A stretch of DNA of 64,000 nt from Aquaspirillum sp. LM1 (GCF_002002905.1 NZ_CP019509.1:930001-994000), one strand, 5' to 3'. Positions 10,315 to 19,048 are shown, counted from the stretch's first letter. Numbers and translations: made by a program. Notes: generated by a model not told the origin, from the letters alone.

Positions 10315-10638
10315 TCAGCCCTGCACGTCGTTGAGCAGGGTTTGCAGTTCGCCGTTTTCAAACATCTGGCTCATGATGTCGGAACCGCCGATGAATTCAC
10401 CTTTGACGTACAGCTGCGGAATGGTGGGCCAGTTGGAGAATTCCTTGATGCCCTGGCGGATGGCGGCATCCTGAAGCACATCAACAGTCATGATCTTGTC
10501 CACATTGCAGGCCTTGAGAATCTGCACGGCGCGGCCGGAAAACCCGCACTGCGGAAACTGGGCCGAGCCTTTCATGTAGAGCACCACCGGGTTTTCGGAA
10601 ACTTGTTGCTGGATCACATCGTGAATCGAGGCTGACAT
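10315..10638 (-). CDS. grxD: Monothiol glutaredoxin, Grx4 family
   Basis: A 107-residue CGFS-type glutaredoxin. The active site reads SAQFPQCGFSGRAVQIL, and the glutathione-binding WPTIPQLYVKGEFIGGSDI segment follows. Members bind a bridging [2Fe-2S] cluster with glutathione and a BolA partner, and act in iron-sulfur cluster trafficking. The start is placed at the ATG at 10638 with AAAGGA upstream; a six-codon N-terminal extension from 10656 is less likely. Encoded alone on the minus strand. Confidence 0.95.
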   Translation of the reverse strand: MSASIHDVIQQQVSENPVVLYMKGSAQFPQCGFSGRAVQILKACNVDKIMTVDVLQDAAIRQGIKEFSNWPTIPQLYVKGEFIGGSDIMSQMFENGELQTLLNDVQG

Positions 10639-10738
10639 GGTTGAATCCTTTTTCATGCGAACGGGGGCGGGGAATACCCGAGTAATTTGTTAGGATTTTA
10701 ATCCGCCACAGCAGCAGGGTCAACGCTGGTGCCGCACA

Positions 10739-10770
10739 CAAAAACGCCACCCCATCGCTGGCGTGGCGTT
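10739..10770 (-). terminator. Terminator downstream of fliW
   Basis: On the minus strand an 8-bp stem (10763-10770 with 10743-10750) closes a 12-base loop and is followed by a T-run. It lies 20 bases past the fliW stop codon. Confidence 0.75.
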
Positions 10771-10790
10771 CAGATCAGGCAACCGGGCAA

Positions 10791-11249
10791 TCAGGCGGCG
10801 CGGTTGTGCAGCACCATATCACATTGCAGCTGGCCCAGTTGCAGGCCACGCAGCGAAACCGAGTTGATGATCAACGGGTTGCGCAGATTGGCACTCAGCG
10901 ATTTGAGCAGCGGGTGGGTATTTTCGTCGATGGCGTCGCTGCCTTTGTAAATCATCACCAGCACCAGGGCATCTTCCGGGTTGGCCAGTTGCAGGGCATC
11001 CACTTCTTCGGCGCTGAGTTCCACTTCGTAGCGCACGCCAAATTCTTCCGGTGCCACCACGCTGAACAGCACATCAGCGTCATCCAGCGACTGCATCCAG
11101 AACACGCGCGGGCTATCAGCTTGTTCAGACTCCTCATGGAACAGCTTGAAACGCTGGCAGGATTCGAACCCCGGCAACCCCAACGGGAAATTCAGAACCG
11201 TGTTTTCATCAACAGTAACTTGTCCGAGCAGGTTCGATTGAAACAACAT
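10791..11249 (-). CDS. fliW: Flagellar assembly factor FliW
   Basis: A 152-residue cytoplasmic protein with the FliW pattern LNFPLGLPGFE near residue 20 and a C-terminal half ending in SVSLRGLQLGQLQ. In studied bacteria FliW binds flagellin or CsrA and so couples flagellin synthesis to its export. The start is at the ATG at 11249, with a strong GGAGGAG seven bases upstream; the longer frame to 11429 is non-homologous. Neither csrA nor flagellar genes are next to it here. With the chemoreceptor at 4.7 kb it suggests a motile organism. Confidence 0.9.
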   Translation of the reverse strand: MLFQSNLLGQVTVDENTVLNFPLGLPGFESCQRFKLFHEESEQADSPRVFWMQSLDDADVLFSVVAPEEFGVRYEVELSAEEVDALQLANPEDALVLVMIYKGSDAIDENTHPLLKSLSANLRNPLIINSVSLRGLQLGQLQCDMVLHNRAA

Positions 11250-11350
11250 TGTAAGACTCCTCCGCAAAGCGGATGACATGGGAACACTGAAGATTCTGAC
11301 ACAGCCATTCTGTCCTACCCATTGCGGTAAGTCAAAGCCTGTGCATTTAC

Positions 11351-12208
11351 TCAGGCCAGCGTGCCGGCGCGCATTTCGGCAATGGCCTGCTCGATCTCGT
11401 CGCGGGTGTTCATCACAAACGGCCCCCACTGGGCAATCGGCTGGTTCAGCGGCTGTCCGGCCAGCACCAGCAAGCGTGCGCCGCTGGCGCTATGCAGCTG
11501 TACGCCATGGCTGGCCGGGTTTTGTGTCAGCACCGCCAGCGTGCGCACCGGCAAGGCTTGATCCGCCACACTGAGCGTGCCGTCGTAGAGATAAACGGCG
11601 GCATGATGGCCTGCAGGCAGCGCCAGGCATTCGCTGGCACCAGCGGGCAGATGCACATCCCAGTAGCATGGTTCGGTGTCTGCTTCCTGAATCGCCCCTT
11701 CCACACCGTCCACACCGCCGGCAATCACCCGAATCAGGCTGCCTGCCTGGGTGCGCAGTTCCGGAATCGCCTCGGCGGGCAGGTCGCGGTAGGTTGGCGC
11801 ACTGAGCTTGCGTGCGGCGGGCAGGTTGATCCACAGTTGAAAGCCATGCATCAGGCCATCTTGCTGTTCCGGCATTTCCGAATGCAAGATGCCGCGCCCG
11901 GCATTCATCCACTGCACCGCGCCGGGACCGAGCACGCCTTCATTGCCCACGCTGTCACGATGGCGCATGCGCCCGGCCAGCATATAGGTGACGGTCTGAA
12001 AGCCACGATGTGGATGCTCGGGAAAACCGGCCAGATAGTCGCCAGGCTGGTCGGAGCGGAACTCGTCCAGCATCAGGAAGGGATCAAGCCGGCGCTGTGC
12101 GGCAGCACCATGCAGGATACGCAGCAGGCGCACCCCGGCACCATCCGAAGCGGCTTGCCCGGCAAGGGTGAATTCAATCTGGCGGCTGATAAATGCAGAC
12201 GGTGACAT
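11351..12208 (-). CDS. Pirin family protein
   Basis: A 285-residue bicupin. The N-terminal cupin carries the metal-binding pattern FPEHPHRGFQTVTYML followed by NAGRGILHSEMPEQ, which supplies the pirin His/His/His/Glu iron site. The C-terminal pirin domain includes PAGHHAAVYLYDG. Bacterial pirins such as YhhW can show quercetinase activity; the physiological substrate here is unknown. GGGAG precedes the ATG at 12208. It is the only gene on its transcript. Confidence 0.92.
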   Translation of the reverse strand: MSPSAFISRQIEFTLAGQAASDGAGVRLLRILHGAAAQRRLDPFLMLDEFRSDQPGDYLAGFPEHPHRGFQTVTYMLAGRMRHRDSVGNEGVLGPGAVQWMNAGRGILHSEMPEQQDGLMHGFQLWINLPAARKLSAPTYRDLPAEAIPELRTQAGSLIRVIAGGVDGVEGAIQEADTEPCYWDVHLPAGASECLALPAGHHAAVYLYDGTLSVADQALPVRTLAVLTQNPASHGVQLHSASGARLLVLAGQPLNQPIAQWGPFVMNTRDEIEQAIAEMRAGTLA

Positions 12209-12419
12209 GAAGAGGCTCCCTGGCAGAGTCAGTCAGGATTGCTGAACTTGATCTGTGCCAATTAATGAATGAACATGCTGCTCAATGCAACTCATACATC
12301 CATTCTAGGCAGCCAGCTGCCAGCAAGATAGCGAGGAAATCTGCCAGAAAGGTTCAAAAAATCTGAATATCAGCCACTTGGCCTGCCGGAACGGCTGACG
12401 GGTCTGCCGTGCGTCCGGT

Positions 12420-12692
12420 TTAATAGCGACGCCGATTGGTGGGCATTTTGGCGCTGACAGGGGCCGGCTTGCTCGAGATGGGAGGGTGAACTGGGGCCGG
12501 ATGATGTGTCCGGTGCGCATGGGGGCGATGCTGGCTGGCGCTGGCCTGGCCCAGCGCATACATGGCCCAGAGCGCAGCTGGCAACCAGCCAACCACGGTC
12601 AGCTGAAGCAACAGGCTGACCACGCCGGCCCCGGTGCGATGCAGGCGGAAAAATGCAGTGAATGGCAACAGGATGGCAAGCAGGACGCGCAT
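12420..12692 (-). CDS. YqaE/Pmp3-type small membrane protein with His/Pro-rich tail
   Basis: A 90-residue protein. Residues 1-50 (MRVLLAILLPFTAFFRLHRT, GVVSLLLQLTVVGWLPAALW) match the two-helix YqaE/Pmp3 proteolipid family, which is small, stress-linked and membrane-embedded. Normal members are 50-60 residues. This one continues with about 40 residues rich in His, Pro and Ser/Lys (SQHRPHAHRTHHPAPVHPP). The tail is hydrophilic and may be cytoplasmic or periplasmic; a metal-binding role is only a guess. The competing frame at 12370-12723 lacks any family signature. Confidence 0.7.
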   Translation of the reverse strand: MRVLLAILLPFTAFFRLHRTGAGVVSLLLQLTVVGWLPAALWAMYALGQASASQHRPHAHRTHHPAPVHPPISSKPAPVSAKMPTNRRRY

Positions 12693-12932
12693 GATCGATC
12701 TCCCGACAAGACACCTGGAACAAAACGGCTCAGTTCTTCCCGCCTGGCGCTGTCGCAGGGGACGGCAAGCGCAGAGACCGTCAGGGCGGTTTTGTCCGTG
12801 GTGTGTAATACGCTGGAACTGTAGTCACATCGGCTACAGCAGACATCAAGGTATCAAGGTCTTTCTGCCATGTTAGCGCAAACCGGGAAGGGTGAGGAGG
12901 ATTGGCGCGGCAGCGCCGGCCTCCAGGCTGTA

Positions 12933-14261
12933 TCAGTCGTCCAGCCGCTCACCCCACAAGTCGTATTCGTCGCTGTCGATGATGCGCACTTCCACCCAGT
13001 CGCCCACCTGCAACCCATCGCTATCGGCCACAAATACCAGACCGTCGATTTCCGGCGCATCGGCGTAGCTGCGGCATACCGCACCTTCGTCGTCGATTTC
13101 ATCCACCAGCACGGTCATGATCTGGCCCACGCGGGCGGCCAGTCGGCGGGCGCTGATGTCTGCCTGCAATTCCATCAATCGTGCCTTGCGCGCTTCCTTC
13201 ACGTCTTCCGGCACTGGGTCGGGCAGTTCGTTGGCAGCGGCACCGTCCACCGGCGAGTAGGTGAAACAGCCCACCCGGTCCAGCTCGGCTTCACGCAGGA
13301 AATCCAAGAGGATATTGAAGTCCTCTTCGGTTTCGCCAGGAAAGCCAACGATGAAGGTGCTGCGGATTACCAGTTCCGGACAGATTTCCCGCCATTTGCG
13401 GATGCGTTGCAGCACATTGTCGGCATTGGCCGGGCGCTTCATGGCCTTGAGCACTTTTTGCGACGCGTGCTGGAACGGGATGTCCAGGTAGGGCAGGATT
13501 TTGCCTTCGGCCATCAGTGGAATGATTTCATCCACATGCGGATAGGGGTAGACGTAATGCAGGCGTACCCACACGTCCAGCTTGCCCAGTTCTTCGCACA
13601 GCTCGGTCATCCGGGTTTTCACCGGGCGGCCTTGCCAGAAGCCGGTGCGGTATTTCACGTCCACGCCGTAAGCGCTGGTGTCCTGGGACACCACCAGCAG
13701 CTCTTTGGCCCCTCCCTTGACCAGCGCCTCGGCTTCTTTCAGCACCTCATGGACTGGCCGGCTGTCCAGGTCGCCGCGCAAGCCGGGGATGATGCAGAAG
13801 GTGCAGCGATGGTTGCAGCCTTCGGAAATCTTCAGATAGGCGTAGTGGCGTGGGGTGAGCTTGATGCCGGCTGGCGGCAGCAGGTCCATGAAGGGGTCGT
13901 GCGGCTTGGGCAGGTGCTGATGGATATGTTCCATCACTTCGCTGGCGGCGTGCGGGCCGGTGACTGCCAGCACGGCGGGATGCACGTCGGTGACCATTTT
14001 GCCGTCAGCACGGGCCCCCAGACAGCCGGTGACGATCACCTTGCCGTTTTCATTGAGCGCTTCACCAATCGCATCCAGCGATTCAGCCACCGCTGAATCG
14101 ATAAAGCCACAGGTATTGACCACCACCAGATCGGCCCCGTCATAGCTGGGGGAAATTTCGTAGCCTTCGGCGCGAAGGCGGGTGAGGATGTGTTCGGAAT
14201 CGACCAATGCCTTGGGACAGCCAAGACTGACGAACCCGACTTTGGGTACGGTATGTGCCAT
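12933..14261 (-). CDS. rimO: Ribosomal protein S12 methylthiotransferase
   Basis: A 442-residue radical-SAM enzyme that adds a methylthio group to the conserved aspartate of ribosomal protein S12. The N-terminal UPF0004 domain shows its three cluster cysteines (SLGCPKA, VVNTCGF, VTGCLGA). The radical-SAM cluster motif is [20 protein letters not shown] domain closes the protein. Length is standard and all six cluster cysteines are present. The start is at the ATG at 14261 ([17 protein letters not shown]). It lies downstream of phaR on the same strand, separated by a terminator. Confidence 0.96.
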   Translation of the reverse strand: MAHTVPKVGFVSLGCPKALVDSEHILTRLRAEGYEISPSYDGADLVVVNTCGFIDSAVAESLDAIGEALNENGKVIVTGCLGARADGKMVTDVHPAVLAVTGPHAASEVMEHIHQHLPKPHDPFMDLLPPAGIKLTPRHYAYLKISEGCNHRCTFCIIPGLRGDLDSRPVHEVLKEAEALVKGGAKELLVVSQDTSAYGVDVKYRTGFWQGRPVKTRMTELCEELGKLDVWVRLHYVYPYPHVDEIIPLMAEGKILPYLDIPFQHASQKVLKAMKRPANADNVLQRIRKWREICPELVIRSTFIVGFPGETEEDFNILLDFLREAELDRVGCFTYSPVDGAAANELPDPVPEDVKEARKARLMELQADISARRLAARVGQIMTVLVDEIDDEGAVCRSYADAPEIDGLVFVADSDGLQVGDWVEVRIIDSDEYDLWGERLDD

Positions 14262-14277
14262 GGAGAAAAAGACTCAT

Positions 14278-14319
14278 GCAAAAACGAACAAAGCCGGACA
14301 TCTGCGCGGATGTCCGGCT
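14278..14319 (-). terminator. Terminator between phaR and rimO
   Basis: On the minus strand a perfect 11-bp stem (14309-14319 with 14292-14302) is followed by an interrupted T-run down to 14278. It lies after the phaR stop and just upstream of the rimO start. Confidence 0.8.
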
Positions 14320-14456
14320 GGCGGAGTTCTGCAAGTATACAGCAGGGTTGTCCGCGCTACAGCGGCGTGGGCTGTCCGGCCTTTACCCCAGGCGGGACAG
14401 CCACCCTGCTGGCGCAACACACCCTTAACCCGGTGTCAGGCCATCATGTTGGGCGA

Positions 14457-15023
14457 TCAGGCATCTTTGTTGGGGTCACTGCTGGGCGGGTAGGGCTGGA
14501 AGGGAAAGCCGGTGAACAGGTTTTTGGTGCGGGCCTGCATCTGGTTCTGCATTTCCACAAACATATTGGTGCTTTGCTCCAGGTAGCTGGTCATCATGTT
14601 CTGGATGGCCGGGGCCTGGAATTTCATGTATTCGCTCCACATATTGTGGTTGCCAAACATTGGCGTGTCGCCCACCATTTGCCGGGTCTGATCCTGCAGC
14701 TTTTGCTGCATCTGGGTAAAGAGCTCAAGGTTCTTTTCCAGATAGTTGCCCATCAGGCCCTGCATGGTGTTGCCGTAGAAGCGGATGATCTGGGTCAGCA
14801 CGTCGTAGGTGAACATTGGCATGCCGCCGGCTTCTTCTTCCAGAATGATCTGCAACAGCACGCTGCGGGTAATGTCATCCTGAGACTTGGCGTCGACCAC
14901 TTGCAGTTCCACGTGGTCCAGCACCAGCTGCTTGACATCCCCCAGGGTGATGTAGGAGCTGGTGGCCGTATCGTACAGGCGACGATTCGGGTATTTCTTG
15001 ATAATGCGCTTCTCTCCGCTCAT
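14457..15023 (-). CDS. phaR: Polyhydroxyalkanoate synthesis repressor PhaR
   Basis: A 188-residue regulator. The N-terminal PHB-accumulation DNA-binding domain reads IIKKYPNRRLYDTATSSYIT, and a repeated PHB_acc region follows around residues 70-110. PhaR proteins bind both PHA granules and phasin promoters and derepress phasin as granules form. The start is at the ATG at 15023, with GGAGG six bases upstream; 19 extra codons to 15080 are unlikely. It diverges from the phasin gene across a 498-bp gap that contains a strong palindrome. No PHA synthase gene lies nearby. Confidence 0.93.
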   Translation of the reverse strand: MSGEKRIIKKYPNRRLYDTATSSYITLGDVKQLVLDHVELQVVDAKSQDDITRSVLLQIILEEEAGGMPMFTYDVLTQIIRFYGNTMQGLMGNYLEKNLELFTQMQQKLQDQTRQMVGDTPMFGNHNMWSEYMKFQAPAIQNMMTSYLEQSTNMFVEMQNQMQARTKNLFTGFPFQPYPPSSDPNKDA

Positions 15024-15399
15024 GTCGAGCCTCCGGTTTTTCTTTTGGTATAACATGGGCACACCGTGGCAAAGTCGCAACAGTGCACGTGTTCACATGG
15101 GTTGACTACACGAAAGGCCGGCACATTGACCTTCGTTTTTGGCGGCATCCCCGCCTGAATGGGCTGGCGTGCCCAAGGCCCTCCGCTTGCGTGGGCGGTG
15201 GCTGGAACCGGCCAATATCCTTTGCGCTGACGCGGTTTTTCCGCATGTGCTGCCCTGGTTTCTGGACATGACCGGAACTCGCCGCCCAAGTGGGCATACC
15301 GCAAATTATTGCAGCGCAAAAGACAACTTTACCATAGCCATGCCTGCTGTCTGCATCTTTCTGGTGCATTGCGCAAGATGTTATTTTTAATGAAGAAAA
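15024..15399. other. Divergent intergenic region between phaR and phasin
   Basis: 376 bp with no convincing gene; the short frames here lack ribosome sites and family similarity. The end near the phasin becomes AT-rich (15365-15400) and leads into the palindrome and promoter listed separately. The phaR promoter must also lie here, but I could not place it. Confidence 0.5.
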
Positions 15400-15420
15400 A
15401 TTTTGTGCAGCGCACAAAAT
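15400..15420. promoter_or_regulatory. Candidate PhaR operator: palindrome upstream of phasin promoter
   Basis: Arms ATTTTGTGC (15400-15408) and GCACAAAAT (15412-15420) are perfectly complementary around AGC. The site abuts the -35 box of the phasin promoter, where an autogenous PHA repressor would act. Related GCGCA/GTGCA motifs lie just upstream (15363-15376) and inside the spacer. Binding by PhaR is inferred from position and the adjacent phaR gene. Confidence 0.6.
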
Positions 15421-15425
15421 AGTAC

Positions 15426-15454
15426 TTGACGCACCGCACAATGCTTCCTAGAAT
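15426..15454 (+). promoter_or_regulatory. Sigma-70 promoter of the phasin gene
   Basis: TTGACG at 15426-15431 and TAGAAT at 15449-15454 with an ideal 17-bp spacer, about 68 bases upstream of the phasin ATG. Confidence 0.75.
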
Positions 15455-15521
15455 GCAGCCATCGGAAGTTGCAAACAGTGCAAATTTTCCTTTCCAAACA
15501 AATGTCTACGAGGAGATTGAC

Positions 15522-16079
15522 ATGGTGAACCCGCAAGCCCAATTCAGCCAGGCTGCCCTGCACGGCATTGATACCGCCATGCGTTTGACTCAAATTGGCC
15601 TGAACAGTGCTGAACGCCTGTTCAAACTACAGTTCCAGACTGGCCGCACCCTGCTGGAAGAACAAGTCCGCAATCTGCATAGCCTGGCCGAAGGTGCTCC
15701 GCAAGAACTGCCGACCCGGGTCAACGGCCTGGCAGTGCAAACCGTCGAGCAACTGGTCAACCATTCGCGCAATGCCTACGAAGTGCTGTCGGCCACGCAA
15801 AACGAACTCACCCAACTGCTGGATGAACAGTTCAGCCAGCTCAACCGCACCGTAATCAGCTCGATCGACGTGCTGGCCAAAAACGCGCCGGCTGGCACCG
15901 ATGCTGCCGTGAATGCACTGAAGTCGTCGATTGCCGCCTCGGCTGCCGCGATGAACAGCATGACCAAGGCTGCTCACCAAGTGGCAGAATTCACTGAAAC
16001 CAGCGTCAAGGCCGCCACCACCGCCACCGCTGATGCAGTGAAAACCGCCGCTCAGAAAGTGGGCACCCCGGCTGCCTGA
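15522..16079 (+). CDS. phaP: Phasin family protein (PHA granule-associated)
   Basis: A 185-residue, mostly helical, alanine-rich protein without cysteine or signal peptide. The N-terminal half fits the phasin_2 pattern (AALHGIDTAMRLTQIGLNSAERLFKL cut here across two helices). Phasins coat polyhydroxyalkanoate granules and set their number and size. The start is at the ATG at 15522, with AGGAG seven bases before; 32 upstream in-frame codons are not part of the family. Transcribed from its own promoter and ended by a strong terminator. Confidence 0.9.
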   Translation: MVNPQAQFSQAALHGIDTAMRLTQIGLNSAERLFKLQFQTGRTLLEEQVRNLHSLAEGAPQELPTRVNGLAVQTVEQLVNHSRNAYEVLSATQNELTQLLDEQFSQLNRTVISSIDVLAKNAPAGTDAAVNALKSSIAASAAAMNSMTKAAHQVAEFTETSVKAATTATADAVKTAAQKVGTPAA

Positions 16080-16100
16080 TGCCAGCTGGCGTCAGCCAAA

Positions 16101-16129
16101 ACCCCGCTGCCATGGCTGCGGGGTTTTTT
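16101..16129 (+). terminator. Terminator after phasin gene
   Basis: A 7-bp GC stem (16101-16107 with 16118-16124) is followed by six T residues, 22 bases after the phasin stop. Confidence 0.85.
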
Positions 16130-16193
16130 GCGCCCATTTGCGCTGTCGGGCGATGGCGCTACAATCGGTTTTTCTGGTCAGTGGACACACCAC

Positions 16194-17360
16194 ATGAAAA
16201 TCAGCAGCACGTTTGACGCCGGCAGCATCGAAGTGGTCGCCCTGGACAGCTTCGACGACATTCGCCTGCGCCTGCGCCCGGACAATGCCTCCGACTTTGC
16301 CCAATGGTTTTACTTCCGCCTGCAGGGTGCGGCTTACCAGCCCTGCACCATGCGCATCCTGAACGCCGCTAACGCTGCCTACCCGGAAGGCTGGGTGGAT
16401 TATCAGCCCTGTGCTTCATATGACCGCGTCAACTGGTTCCGGGTTCCCGCCCGCTACGAAGATGGCGTGCTGATTATTGAGCACACCCCGCTGGCCAGCA
16501 GCATTTATTATGCTTACTTTGAACCCTACTCCTACGAGCAGCACCTGCGCCTGATTGGCGAGGCGCAAAGCTCTGGTCTGGTGCAACTGTCTGACCTGGG
16601 CTCTACCCTGGACGGGCGCGACCTCAGCTTGCTGACCATTGGCCATGAAGTCAGCTCCGACCTGAAAGTGTGGATCATCGCCCGCCAGCATCCGGGTGAA
16701 ACCATGACGGAATGGTTTATCGAAGGTTTGCTGGGCCGGCTGCTGGACACCCATGATTCGCTGGCACGCGCGCTGATGGACAAGGCCACCTTCTATATTG
16801 TGCCCAATATGAACCCGGATGGCTCAGTGCGCGGCAATCTGCGTACCAACGCCGCAGGTGCCAACCTTAACCGCGAATGGCTGACACCCAGCGCCGAGCG
16901 CAGCCCGGAAGTGCTGTGGGTGCGTGAGAAAATGCAGGAAACCGGGGTGGACCTGTTCCTGGACATCCACGGTGACGAAAGCCTGCCTTATGTATTTGTC
17001 GCCGGCACGGAAGGGACGCCCAATTACCGTGCGCCGATTGCCGCACTGGAAGACAAGTTCAAGCAGCACTTCTTGCTGGCCAGTCCGGATTTTCAGGATG
17101 AACATGGCTACGCCAAGGATGCGCCAGGCGAAGCCAACCTGAGCATGGCCACTGCCTGGGTGGGCAATGCCTTTGAATGTCTGGCGTTTACCCTGGAAAT
17201 GCCGTTCAAGGACAATGCCAACCTGCCCGACGACGATATGGGCTGGAATGGCCAGCGCAGCCTGCGTCTGGGCGAGGCGATCCTGCAGCCCATCTATGCG
17301 GTGTTGAACGATATCCAGCTGCTGCGCGCCAGTCAGGACGACACAAGCAGCGCGGTGTGA
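16194..17360 (+). CDS. M14-family zinc carboxypeptidase (cytosolic carboxypeptidase type)
   Basis: A 388-residue cytoplasmic metallopeptidase. An N-terminal beta-sandwich domain typical of cytosolic carboxypeptidases (about 1-120) precedes the catalytic domain. Zinc ligands are visible as the His and Glu of RQHPGETMTEW and the His of LDIHGDES; the general-base Glu is in FTLEMPFKD. The substrate-binding NMNPDGSVRGNLRTNAAG segment is also present. Bacterial members remove C-terminal residues from peptides, but the natural substrate is unknown. The ribosome site before the ATG at 16194 is weak. There is no signal peptide. Confidence 0.9.
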   Translation: MKISSTFDAGSIEVVALDSFDDIRLRLRPDNASDFAQWFYFRLQGAAYQPCTMRILNAANAAYPEGWVDYQPCASYDRVNWFRVPARYEDGVLIIEHTPLASSIYYAYFEPYSYEQHLRLIGEAQSSGLVQLSDLGSTLDGRDLSLLTIGHEVSSDLKVWIIARQHPGETMTEWFIEGLLGRLLDTHDSLARALMDKATFYIVPNMNPDGSVRGNLRTNAAGANLNREWLTPSAERSPEVLWVREKMQETGVDLFLDIHGDESLPYVFVAGTEGTPNYRAPIAALEDKFKQHFLLASPDFQDEHGYAKDAPGEANLSMATAWVGNAFECLAFTLEMPFKDNANLPDDDMGWNGQRSLRLGEAILQPIYAVLNDIQLLRASQDDTSSAV

Positions 17361-17536
17361 AGGCGTTGGTCGTGAAAAATGCCGCTTCCGGTTGAACCGT
17401 TGCGCGGCAACTCTCGCCTTTCAGGGCGGTGAAGAATAGTGCGGACGGCTTAGCCGTCCGTGCCTTCACCGCGCGCTGTCCCACCACTTCTTACAAACGC
17501 AGTGCCGTCTGTGCCAAATATCGTTTTCGTGATTGA
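17361..17536. other. Intergenic segment with small hairpin, possible IS relic
   Basis: It contains an 8-bp hairpin around 17440-17460 (CGGACGGC with GCCGTCCG) followed by a segment ending in CCTTCACCGC. The layout recalls the downstream end of IS200/IS605-type elements, and a TnpB relic lies 1.7 kb away, but this is only a resemblance. No gene is supported. Confidence 0.3.
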
Positions 17537-17926
17537 TAGGCCCAAGGATACGCTGAAAAAATTGTCATTCCCGCGAAGGCGGGAATCCAGTGTTTTGATT
17601 TTGCTGGGTTTTGCTTTTGGCAAACACGATTTTTCTGAATAAATCAGCGCGTCCCTAGACCGCTTTCGGCATGCGTTTCACCTAACGTGTCGTTCCCGCG
17701 AAGTCGGGAACCCAGACCGCGCTACAGCGTGCGCGGTGGGTGTTGAGCGTTGTCGGATAGTCAGCGCGCTGTGGATGCCCCTGGATTCCCGCCTGCGCGG
17801 GAATGCGCGGTGGGGTGCGGCGGATGGTTCGCTGTGTCAAATCAAGATGTTTGACATAAATAAAGCAAGACATCCGACGTCGGCTTGCTCGCAGGCACCC
17901 TCGTGTTTCAACGTGACTGGCTACTA
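17537..17926. repeat. Dispersed ~390-bp repeat with three dRS3-like palindromes (copy 1)
   Basis: This segment recurs, diverged but collinear, at 57106-57515. Both start GGATACGCTGAAAAAAT and carry the same order of blocks. Three ATTCCC/GTTCCC-N8 palindromes sit at 17567-17586, 17692-17711 and 17785-17804, and match the Neisseria dRS3 form. The distal end (TTTCAACGTGACTGGCTAC, then TA) is a reverse copy of the left end of the adjoining IS630-type element. It probably belongs to a repetitive, non-coding mosaic element. Confidence 0.75.
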
Positions 17927-17952
17927 GTAGCCAGTCACGTTGAAACACGAGG
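17899..17952. repeat. 54-bp perfect palindrome at the IS630 left junction
   Basis: Bases 17899-17925 are the exact reverse complement of 17926-17952. The right half is the IS630-type left end; the left half is the terminus of the flanking dispersed repeat. The two ends are thus head to head at a shared TA. Confidence 0.9.
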
Positions 17953-18606
17953 ATAAAGACGAGCAAGCTTACGCCGGGCATCCTGAGTGGAGAACTTCCA
18001 CTTGACGGGGATGGCGTTGGCGTTGCGTTCACGCACATTGGCCTCAACCTCGCGTCGCAGCATTTCTTCATCGGCGATACGTTGCGACAAACACATATTC
18101 GACAGCACAGCCAGCTCAAGCTCGGCAATGTTGAGCCAGCTGCCATGCTTGGGGGTGTAGTGAAACTCCAGCTTCCTGGCAATGGCGCGGGCTTCTTCTG
18201 GCTGAAACGCTTCGTAGAGAGAGGCTGTTTTGTGGGTGTTCAGGTTGTCCAGAACAACCCGAATCACTTCCGCGTCCGGGTAGCATTCGACGATGTGCCG
18301 CATGGCGTGAGCAAAGTCGATCTTGGTGCGGCGCTCCATGATCAGCACCTCCCGCCAGCCCCGCTTCGGTTCGCAGATCATCATCAGATTGCGCACGCCG
18401 TTGCGCTTGTATTCAGTATCCTGACGAGCGGGCGCGCTGGGTTGTGGCGGTATGGGTTCACGCACCTCACCAATCAGTTGCTTCGGGCTTTCGTCGAAGC
18501 AGATGACCGGGCGTGCCGGATCATAGGGTTCTGCGTACAAATCAAGCAGATCTTCCATCGGCGCAACAAATTCGGCGCCGACCTCAGGAATACACCACTC
18601 CTGCAC
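17935..18606 (-). CDS. IS630-family transposase, C-terminal DDE part (orfB)
   Basis: A 223-codon frame holding the catalytic core. The acidic triad is visible as VICFDESPKQ, VVLDNLNTHK and LNIAELELAVLS, the DDE arrangement of IS630/Tc1-mariner transposases. It overlaps the upstream frame (18584-19048) by 23 bases. The frame is open upstream only to a TAA in the A7 tract at about 18626-18632, where the reading frame would have to shift by +1 (or lose one A) to join the two halves into one ~340-residue protein. The stop codon lies inside the terminal repeat. Confidence 0.88.
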   Translation of the reverse strand: MQEWCIPEVGAEFVAPMEDLLDLYAEPYDPARPVICFDESPKQLIGEVREPIPPQPSAPARQDTEYKRNGVRNLMMICEPKRGWREVLIMERRTKIDFAHAMRHIVECYPDAEVIRVVLDNLNTHKTASLYEAFQPEEARAIARKLEFHYTPKHGSWLNIAELELAVLSNMCLSQRIADEEMLRREVEANVRERNANAIPVKWKFSTQDARRKLARLYPRVST

Positions 18607-19048
18607 CTGCCACGGTTTTAAGGTGTTTTTTTAAAAGCCGACGCACCGTTTCGTGACTGAACGAATCGGCGTATCCCAGTTGTACGACCTTGTCGGCCAA
18701 CAGACGCAAGGTCCAGTGGTCATGTCCGGCGGGAGGTGGGGTACAGGCGGTGGCAATCACATGGGCGCATTGCTTATCCGTCAATTTCGGCGCTTTTCCA
18801 GGACGCGGTCTATCGCTCAACGCGGCTTCGACGCCTTCTTCGACACATCGTTGCCGGGTGTGGTGGATCATGGTGGCGGACACGGCCAGGGCTTCCATGA
18901 TCGCCGTATCCTTACAGCCCGCTGCCGCCTTCAGCAGTATCCTGGCCCGCGTTTGCTTGCGCGCTGCGCACTTGCCCTTGCGCAGTATGGCTTCCAGCAT
19001 TTCGACTTCGTCATCTGTCAGCGTGACACGATACTTGATGGCGGGCAT
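18584..19048 (-). CDS. IS630-family transposase, N-terminal HTH part (orfA)
   Basis: A 154-codon frame with two helix-turn-helix segments (KDTAIMEALAVSATMIHHTR and HWTLRLLADKVVQLGYADSF) that should bind the IS ends. The authentic protein sequence ends near RRLLKK. After the run of seven A on the coding strand the frame reads non-homologous residues (HLKTVAGAGVVYS), while the +1 frame continues the family sequence (NTLKPWQVQEWCIP). It could be a frameshifting element or a dead copy. Confidence 0.85.
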   Translation of the reverse strand: MPAIKYRVTLTDDEVEMLEAILRKGKCAARKQTRARILLKAAAGCKDTAIMEALAVSATMIHHTRQRCVEEGVEAALSDRPRPGKAPKLTDKQCAHVIATACTPPPAGHDHWTLRLLADKVVQLGYADSFSHETVRRLLKKHLKTVAGAGVVYS

